A stretch of 9,898 nt of DNA from Candidatus Aphodomonas merdavium (GTDB lineage Bacteria; Bacillota; Clostridia; Christensenellales; Aristaeellaceae). The stretch spans positions 1-9,898 of the forward strand of contig DVLH01000280.1 of NCBI GenBank assembly GCA_018715585.1, read 5' to 3'. Below are positions 6,188 through 9,898 of this stretch, in pieces. Numbering within the stretch: position 1 is the stretch's first letter; the number at the start of each line of letters is the position of its first letter. The notes beneath the pieces were generated by a model. The model worked only from the letters and a program-made list of their open reading frames with translations, was not told the DNA's origin and searched no databases. Both the position numbers and the translations under genes were made by a program.

Positions 6188-6892
6188 TTAGGGATGCACC
6201 ACGCTGCCCAAGCGTTCCCCTTGCGCCACGCGCACGATATTTTCCGGATCGTCCAGGCCAAAGACGCGCACGGCCTGAACGTTGTTTTCTTTGCAAAGAA
6301 TAAAGGCGGCCTCGTCCATCACTTTGAGGTTGCGGCGCTGTGCTTCCTCGTAGGTAAGATCATCCAGCCGCTTTGCGGCGGGGTTGATGTGCGGATCGTC
6401 GTCATAGACGCCGTCGATGTTCTTGGCGAGCAAAATTGCGTCGGCGCCGATTTCAATCGCGCGCAGCGCGGCGGTTGTATCCGTGGAAAAGGCGGGACAG
6501 CCGATACCGCAGGCAAAGAGAACCACGCGCCCTGCTTGCAGGTGGCGCACGGCGTCAGCGGTTACGTATGTTTCCGCAAAACGGTGCATCGGCACGGCGC
6601 TCATCGTGCGCGCATCCAGGCCGAGCTGCTCGAGCGCATCCTGCATGGCGATGCAGTTGACAGCCGTACCGAGCATGCCCATGTTATCGGCGTTGACGGC
6701 GTTCATGCCGGCAGCCGGACCCCGGCGGCCGCGCCAGATGTTGCCCGCGCCGATAACGACGGCAACCTGTGCGCCTGCGTCATGAAGCGCTTTGAGCGCC
6801 TTTGCCACGCGCTTGATTTGGACAAAATCAAACAACACGCCGTTTTCCCCCAGCGCTTCGCCGGAAAGCTTAATCAATACTCGTTTGTACAT
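6188..6892 (-). CDS. pyrH: Uridylate kinase (UMP kinase, PyrH)
   Basis: PyrH phosphorylates UMP to UDP with ATP in pyrimidine nucleotide synthesis. It belongs to the amino acid kinase fold, forms hexamers, and is usually activated by GTP and inhibited by UTP. The 234 residues match the family. Motifs are KLSGEALGENG (8-18), GAGNIWRGRRG (48-58), NADNMGMLGTAVNCIAMQDA, AVPMHRFAETY, FSTDTTAALRAIEIGADAIL and KNIDGVYDDDP. One stretch differs from the usual GTGNPFFTTD: it reads GIGCPAFSTD, with Cys for the common Asn. The ATG at 6890-6892 has AAGGAG 9 nt upstream, and that site touches the T-tract of the terminator behind tsf. Expression therefore seems to depend on readthrough from rpsB-tsf or on an unrecognised promoter inside tsf. 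Gene order rpsB-tsf-pyrH-frr is widely conserved. Confidence 0.97.
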   Translation of the reverse strand: MYKRVLIKLSGEALGENGVLFDFVQIKRVAKALKALHDAGAQVAVVIGAGNIWRGRRGPAAGMNAVNADNMGMLGTAVNCIAMQDALEQLGLDARTMSAVPMHRFAETYVTADAVRHLQAGRVVLFACGIGCPAFSTDTTAALRAIEIGADAILLAKNIDGVYDDDPHINPAAKRLDDLTYEEAQRRNLKVMDEAAFILCKENNVQAVRVFGLDDPENIVRVAQGERLGSVVHP

Positions 6893-6907
6893 CGTGCTTC
6901 ACTCCTT

Positions 6908-6937
6908 AAAAAAAGGACGCTTCGCAGCGTCCCTTTT
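6908..6937 (-). terminator. Intrinsic terminator between tsf and pyrH
   Basis: On the minus strand GGACGCT pairs perfectly with AGCGTCC around GCGA (a GNRA-type tetraloop), followed directly by TTTTTTT (6914-6908). The A residues before the stem can pair with the T-tract past a bulged G, extending the helix. It begins 15 nt after the tsf stop. The last T is next to the AAGGAG ribosome binding site of pyrH, so no promoter fits between them. Confidence 0.8.
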
Positions 6938-6952
6938 GTTTGGCGTCAAGGC

Positions 6953-7612
6953 TCACAGCCCCGCCTTTTTCATATTTTCGGCGATTTCGGCGGCGAAATC
7001 GTCCTTGCGCTTTTCGATGCCTTCGCCGCGCTCATAGCGCACAAAGCGGCGGATTGAAATCTTTTCGCCGATGGCGACGGTCGCGTCGGAAATCAAATCG
7101 CGGATCGTCTTTTCCGGCTCTTTAACAAAGGGCTGCTCCATCAGGCAAACCTCTTTGTAGTATTTTTCGATGCGGCCTTCCACCATGCGGTCGACGATCT
7201 TCTCGGGTTTACCCTCGTTGAGCGCCTGCGCGCGAAGGATCTCTTTTTCCTTCTCGAGGTTTTCGGTGGGCACGTCGGCCTTGTCGAGGAACTCGGGCTT
7301 GGCGGCAGCAATGTGCATGGCGATATCGTGGCAAAGGGTCTTAAAGCGGTCCGTGTTGGCGACGAAGTCCGTCTCGCAGTTGACTTCTACCAGCACGCCG
7401 ATCTTGCCGCCCATGTGGATGTAGCTTTCCACCAGGCCTTCAGCGGCGATGCGGCCGGCTTTCTTGGCGGCAGCAGCCAGGCCCTTTTCGCGCAGCAGCT
7501 CAATGGCCTTGTCCATGTTGCCGTCGGCCTCGACGAGCATCTTTTTGCAATCCAACATGCCGGCGCCCGTGCGCTCGCGCAGCTCTTTGACCATTGCGGC
7601 GGTAATTTCCAT
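6953..7612 (-). CDS. tsf: Translation elongation factor Ts
   Basis: EF-Ts exchanges GDP for GTP on EF-Tu. The 219-residue protein is the short form common outside Proteobacteria; E. coli EF-Ts is about 283. The N-terminal UBA-like domain shows VKELRERTGAGMLDCKKML (9-27), the first family signature, then AIELLREKGLAAAAKKAGR. The core begins with VEVNCETDFVANTDRF, containing the TDFV motif that contacts the EF-Tu nucleotide pocket, followed by VDRMVEGRIEKYYKEVCLMEQPF and the C-terminal VAIGEKISIRRFVRYERGEG. The ATG at 7610-7612 has GGAGG 7 nt upstream. It follows rpsB by 53 bp with no terminator, so the two are co-transcribed, and a clear terminator follows. Confidence 0.97.
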   Translation of the reverse strand: MEITAAMVKELRERTGAGMLDCKKMLVEADGNMDKAIELLREKGLAAAAKKAGRIAAEGLVESYIHMGGKIGVLVEVNCETDFVANTDRFKTLCHDIAMHIAAAKPEFLDKADVPTENLEKEKEILRAQALNEGKPEKIVDRMVEGRIEKYYKEVCLMEQPFVKEPEKTIRDLISDATVAIGEKISIRRFVRYERGEGIEKRKDDFAAEIAENMKKAGL

Positions 7613-7665
7613 GGAATCTCCTCCTGTTATTGTCTCGGCGCTAGTTGTTGATGGCCGGGATAGGC

Positions 7666-8388
7666 TTAGGCTTCGGCAGCCTGGGGTTCAGTGGCTTCGG
7701 ACTGCTCGCCCTGCTTGCCTTCCAGCACGGCGTCAGCCATCTTGCCGGCGATGAGCTTGACGGCACGGATGGCGTCGTCGTTGCCGGGGATGACGTGGTC
7801 CACTTCGTCCGGATCGCAGTTCGTATCGACGATGGCGACAATCGGGATGCCCAGGATGCGGGCTTCGCTGACGGCGATGTGTTCCTTGCGCGGATCGACG
7901 ACGAAGAGCGCGCCGGGGAGTTTTTTCATTTCGCGGATACCGCCGAGGTTCGCCTCGAGCTTTTCACGCTCGTGCTGCAGTTTGACAACTTCCTTCTTGG
8001 GGAGCACGTCGAACTGGCCGGAGGCTTCCATTTGGTCAATGCGGTTGAGGCGGTCGACGCGGGTACGGATGGTGCGGAAGTTGGTAAGCATGCCGCCCAG
8101 CCAACGGTTGTTCACATAGAACATGTTGCAGCGCTTGGCTTCCTGTTCGATGGACTCCTGCGCCTGCTTCTTCGTGCCCACAAAGAGGATGGACTTGCCT
8201 TCCATCGCTACGTCGCGGATGAACATATACGCTTCGTCAATCTTGCGGACGGTCTTTTGCAGGTCGATGATGTAGATGCCGTTGCGCTCGGTGAAGATGT
8301 AGGGAGCCATCTTCGGGTTCCACCGGCGGGTCTGGTGACCGAAATGCACACCGGCTTCGAGCAACTGTTTCATAGAAATGACTGCCAT
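7666..8388 (-). CDS. rpsB: 30S ribosomal protein S2
   Basis: S2 binds late to the back of the 30S subunit between head and body and helps recruit S1-type factors. The protein has 240 residues from ATG at 8386-8388, chosen by AAGGAGG 6 nt upstream and the typical beginning MAVISMKQLLEAGVHFGHQT. Other family features are WNPKMAPYIFTERNGIYIID (23-42), FVGTKKQAQ (69-77), NRWLGGMLTN (94-103), PGALFVVDPRKEHIAVSEA (158-176) and DTNCDPDEVDHVIPGNDDAI. The acidic, alanine-rich tail is normal. The frame stays open upstream to 8574, but that stretch contains the promoter and leader, so it is not coding. Transcribed with tsf from the promoter at 8489-8518; S2 often represses its own mRNA, and the leader has pairing potential for this. 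Confidence 0.98.
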   Translation of the reverse strand: MAVISMKQLLEAGVHFGHQTRRWNPKMAPYIFTERNGIYIIDLQKTVRKIDEAYMFIRDVAMEGKSILFVGTKKQAQESIEQEAKRCNMFYVNNRWLGGMLTNFRTIRTRVDRLNRIDQMEASGQFDVLPKKEVVKLQHEREKLEANLGGIREMKKLPGALFVVDPRKEHIAVSEARILGIPIVAIVDTNCDPDEVDHVIPGNDDAIRAVKLIAGKMADAVLEGKQGEQSEATEPQAAEA

Positions 8389-8482
8389 GAGAATCCTCCT
8401 TGTTTTTCCTCCTCCTGCCTCACTTCGGAGCGGCACCGCTTTGCACGGCACGCCCGCGCCAATCGGCAGAAGTGCGTTTTGC
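8389..8482 (-). promoter_or_regulatory. rpsB 5' leader with competing stems and two Shine-Dalgarno-like tracts
   Basis: From the predicted start near 8482 the transcript has about 94 nt before rpsB. CACTTC (8474-8469) can pair with GAAGTG (8426-8421). Alternatively CTTCTGCC (8472-8465) can pair with GGCAGGAG (8419-8412), 8 pairs with one G-U, which would cover part of the tract AGGAGGAGG (8416-8408). The two pairings share the same 5' arm and exclude each other. The true ribosome binding site AAGGAGG (8401-8395) lies just downstream. Autoregulation by S2 is known in other bacteria, but I do not recognise a catalogued motif here. Confidence 0.4.
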
Positions 8483-8488
8483 CGCAAG

Positions 8489-8518
8489 ATTATAGCATAC
8501 TTTGCGCCGGAAATGCAA
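8489..8518 (-). promoter_or_regulatory. Sigma-A promoter of rpsB-tsf
   Basis: On the minus strand TTGCAT (8513-8518) is separated by 18 bp from a perfect TATAAT (8489-8494), preceded by TGC, an extended -10. Transcription would begin near 8482. This is the best promoter-like sequence in the window, as expected for ribosomal protein genes, and it sits just after the terminator of the upstream gene. Confidence 0.8.
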
Positions 8519-8530
8519 GCGCTTTTTTGC

Positions 8531-8554
8531 AAAAAAAGGCGGCTTTTGCGCCTT
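8531..8554 (-). terminator. Probable intrinsic terminator after the glycosyltransferase gene
   Basis: On the minus strand AAGGCG (8554-8549) pairs with CGCCTT (8541-8536) around a 7-nt loop, with TTTTTTT at 8537-8531. It lies about 100 nt after the glycosyltransferase stop and about 13 bp before the rpsB -35 box. The stem is short, so strength is uncertain. A second hairpin-capable stretch, GCCGGAAA with TTTTCCCGGC, lies between the stop codon and this stem. Confidence 0.55.
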
Positions 8555-8653
8555 GCCTGCCGGGAAAAGCGCACTTTCCGGCAAAGGAAAACGCCGGACG
8601 CCAGAAACGCATGGCCGGCCGGCGCGCTTTTTTTGCAAGGATGCCGCTTTTAA

Positions 8654-9898
8654 TTATTCGCACCGGTCGCCTGCCTGGATGTCTTCCACCGTTTTGATAC
8701 GCTTGTGGACGATGGGGGTCCATGTTACGCGCTTGTAGAGCGATTGAAAGGCGATAGGGATATAGGTGAGCATAAATAGCGGGAAGGTGAAAAGATAGAG
8801 CACCTTTTTTGCAGTATGGGTGTGAATCTGCCGCCATTCCGTCACGAGCGTGACCAGGCCAACAACGAAGATCGTCAGGTATGTGCCGCAAAAAAAGTCA
8901 GCCAACACTGTCAGCCCCATTTTACATAGCGGCATGTTGTCCGTCGCAAGCCCCACGATGCAAGCCGCGGAGTTCATCACAATCCCCAAAAAGGAGAGCA
9001 ACATGGCAGGCATGGTGGTCATCGTCATATCATACGCCGAAAAATTGCCACACAGGCAGTTTTTGATCAACGATAGGCCATACCGGCGGAAAACCTGCAA
9101 AAATCCCTTCGACCAGCGCAGGCGTTGCCGCCAGGATTGGCGAAAACTGGTGGGCTGCTCATCGTAAAAGATAGCCGTTGGGCAATAGCCGATGATGTCC
9201 CCGTTGACCACGCTATGGACGGTGAACTGGATATCCTCCGTCAGCAGGTAAAAGGGCCAGCCGTTGTTTTTGCGCACAATCTCCCGGCTAAAGAGGAACC
9301 CCGTGCCGGAGACGGCGCAGCTCGTCCCGAGCGCCATGCGCGCCTGGTTAAGGTATTTCGCCTCGCGCAGGAACCAAAGCGCATAACCGGCAGAAATCCA
9401 GTTGTCGCCAAAGTTTTTAGAGTTGCGGTAGCTGGTGATGATCTGATACCCGTCGCTGAAGGTTTTGTTCATTTCTTCGACGTAGTCGGGGTTGAGCACG
9501 TTGTCGGCGTCAAAGACGAAATAGCCGTCGAAAGGATCCTCTGGGTAGTCGCGTGCAATGTTGCACATCAGCTCATCCAGCGCGTATCCTTTGCCGATCA
9601 GGTTTTGATTCTGGCGCTCGTAGACGACGGCACCGGCCTGGCGGGCGGCTTCGGCCGTGCCATCGGTGCAGTTGTCTGCGATGACAAATACAGTGATCAG
9701 CTGCTTGTCATACGTTTGGGAATGGATGCTTTCAATGAGCTGTGGGAGAACGGCTTCTTCATTGCGGGCGGAAATGAGCACTGCATAACGATGAGGAACG
9801 GACTGCCGGTGAGGCGGTATGCGCTTGAACCAGGTGATGGGGATGTAGATAAACTGATATAAATAGCATAGAAAAAAGGCAAACGCGATCACGACGTT
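8654..9898 (-). CDS. Membrane-bound family 2 glycosyltransferase, 5' end outside window
   Basis: This is a GT2-family glycosyltransferase of the membrane type that includes cellulose, hyaluronan and poly-N-acetylglucosamine synthases. The product here cannot be told. About 414 residues are visible. The open frame continues to the right edge; a GTG at 9892 is not a convincing start because the codons before it also fit a hydrophobic N-terminus. Counted from 9892, there is a membrane helix (1-20), a GT-A domain starting YAVLISARNEEAVLPQLIES (36-55), IADNCTDGT (71-79), the metal-binding DAD in FVFDADN (125-131), SGTGFLFSREIV (195-206), TED (218-220) and QRLRW (256-260), so the catalytic set is complete. 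Then come about three further helices (roughly 292-317, 325-352, 363-385) and a C-terminal WTPIVHKR. A terminator and the rpsB promoter separate it from the ribosomal genes, so it is probably regulated independently. Confidence 0.88.
   Translation of the reverse strand, partial: NVVIAFAFFLCYLYQFIYIPITWFKRIPPHRQSVPHRYAVLISARNEEAVLPQLIESIHSQTYDKQLITVFVIADNCTDGTAEAARQAGAVVYERQNQNLIGKGYALDELMCNIARDYPEDPFDGYFVFDADNVLNPDYVEEMNKTFSDGYQIITSYRNSKNFGDNWISAGYALWFLREAKYLNQARMALGTSCAVSGTGFLFSREIVRKNNGWPFYLLTEDIQFTVHSVVNGDIIGYCPTAIFYDEQPTSFRQSWRQRLRWSKGFLQVFRRYGLSLIKNCLCGNFSAYDMTMTTMPAMLLSFLGIVMNSAACIVGLATDNMPLCKMGLTVLADFFCGTYLTIFVVGLVTLVTEWRQIHTHTAKKVLYLFTFPLFMLTYIPIAFQSLYKRVTWTPIVHKRIKTVEDIQAGDRCE

Noticed and set aside
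6944..6949. TTGACG on the minus strand just after tsf as a -35 box for pyrH
   Set aside because: At the right spacing the sequence is TGCGAA, within the terminator stem, which does not resemble a -10 box.
8389..8574. Upstream extension of the rpsB reading frame
   Set aside because: It covers the leader and most of the promoter, and S2 proteins normally begin at the MAVISMKQLL position, which has a strong ribosome binding site.
1..9898. CRISPR arrays, tRNA or rRNA genes, insertion sequences, toxin-antitoxin or phage genes
   Set aside because: None seen on either strand; the window is filled by conserved housekeeping genes in their usual order.

Overview
The window comes from a bacterium, most likely a GC-rich member of the Clostridia (Bacillota). 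All recognisable genes lie on the minus strand, so biological order runs from high to low coordinates: a membrane glycosyltransferase (incomplete at the right edge), rpsB, tsf, pyrH, frr, a small unnamed ORF, uppS, cdsA, dxr, rseP, ispG, and the first codons of what is probably polC at the left edge. This gene order, the MEP (non-mevalonate) isoprenoid genes, strong purine-rich ribosome binding sites in front of most genes, and GTG/TTG starts fit Bacillota. The assignment to Clostridia is inferred from gene order and protein character; no database search was possible.

Right side (about 8390-9898): a GT2-type membrane glycosyltransferase runs off the edge. A terminator-like hairpin follows it, then a good sigma-A-type promoter with an extended -10, and a leader of about 94 nt for rpsB. 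rpsB and tsf form a translation unit (ribosomal protein S2 and elongation factor Ts). A terminator hairpin follows tsf, with its T-tract touching the pyrH ribosome binding site.

Middle (about 5900-6900): pyrH (UMP kinase) is followed by a 277-bp gap. The gap holds a GC-only terminator-like hairpin and a separate promoter for frr, overlapped by an inverted repeat.

Left side (1-5910): this looks like one long operon, frr - small ORF - uppS - cdsA - dxr - rseP - ispG - polC, with overlaps or gaps of 54 bp or less. It couples ribosome recycling (frr), isoprenoid precursor synthesis (dxr, ispG), polyprenyl carrier synthesis for the cell wall (uppS), phospholipid precursor synthesis (cdsA), intramembrane proteolysis (rseP) and replication (polC). 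Dxr and IspG supply isopentenyl units that UppS condenses to undecaprenyl diphosphate.

The window is mostly a conserved housekeeping cluster. I see no phage, transposon, CRISPR or defence genes and no evident new system. The least ordinary items are the 75-codon ORF between frr and uppS with a perfect 16-bp inverted repeat inside it, the rpsB leader with competing pairings, the terminator abutting the pyrH ribosome binding site, and the inverted repeat over the frr promoter.
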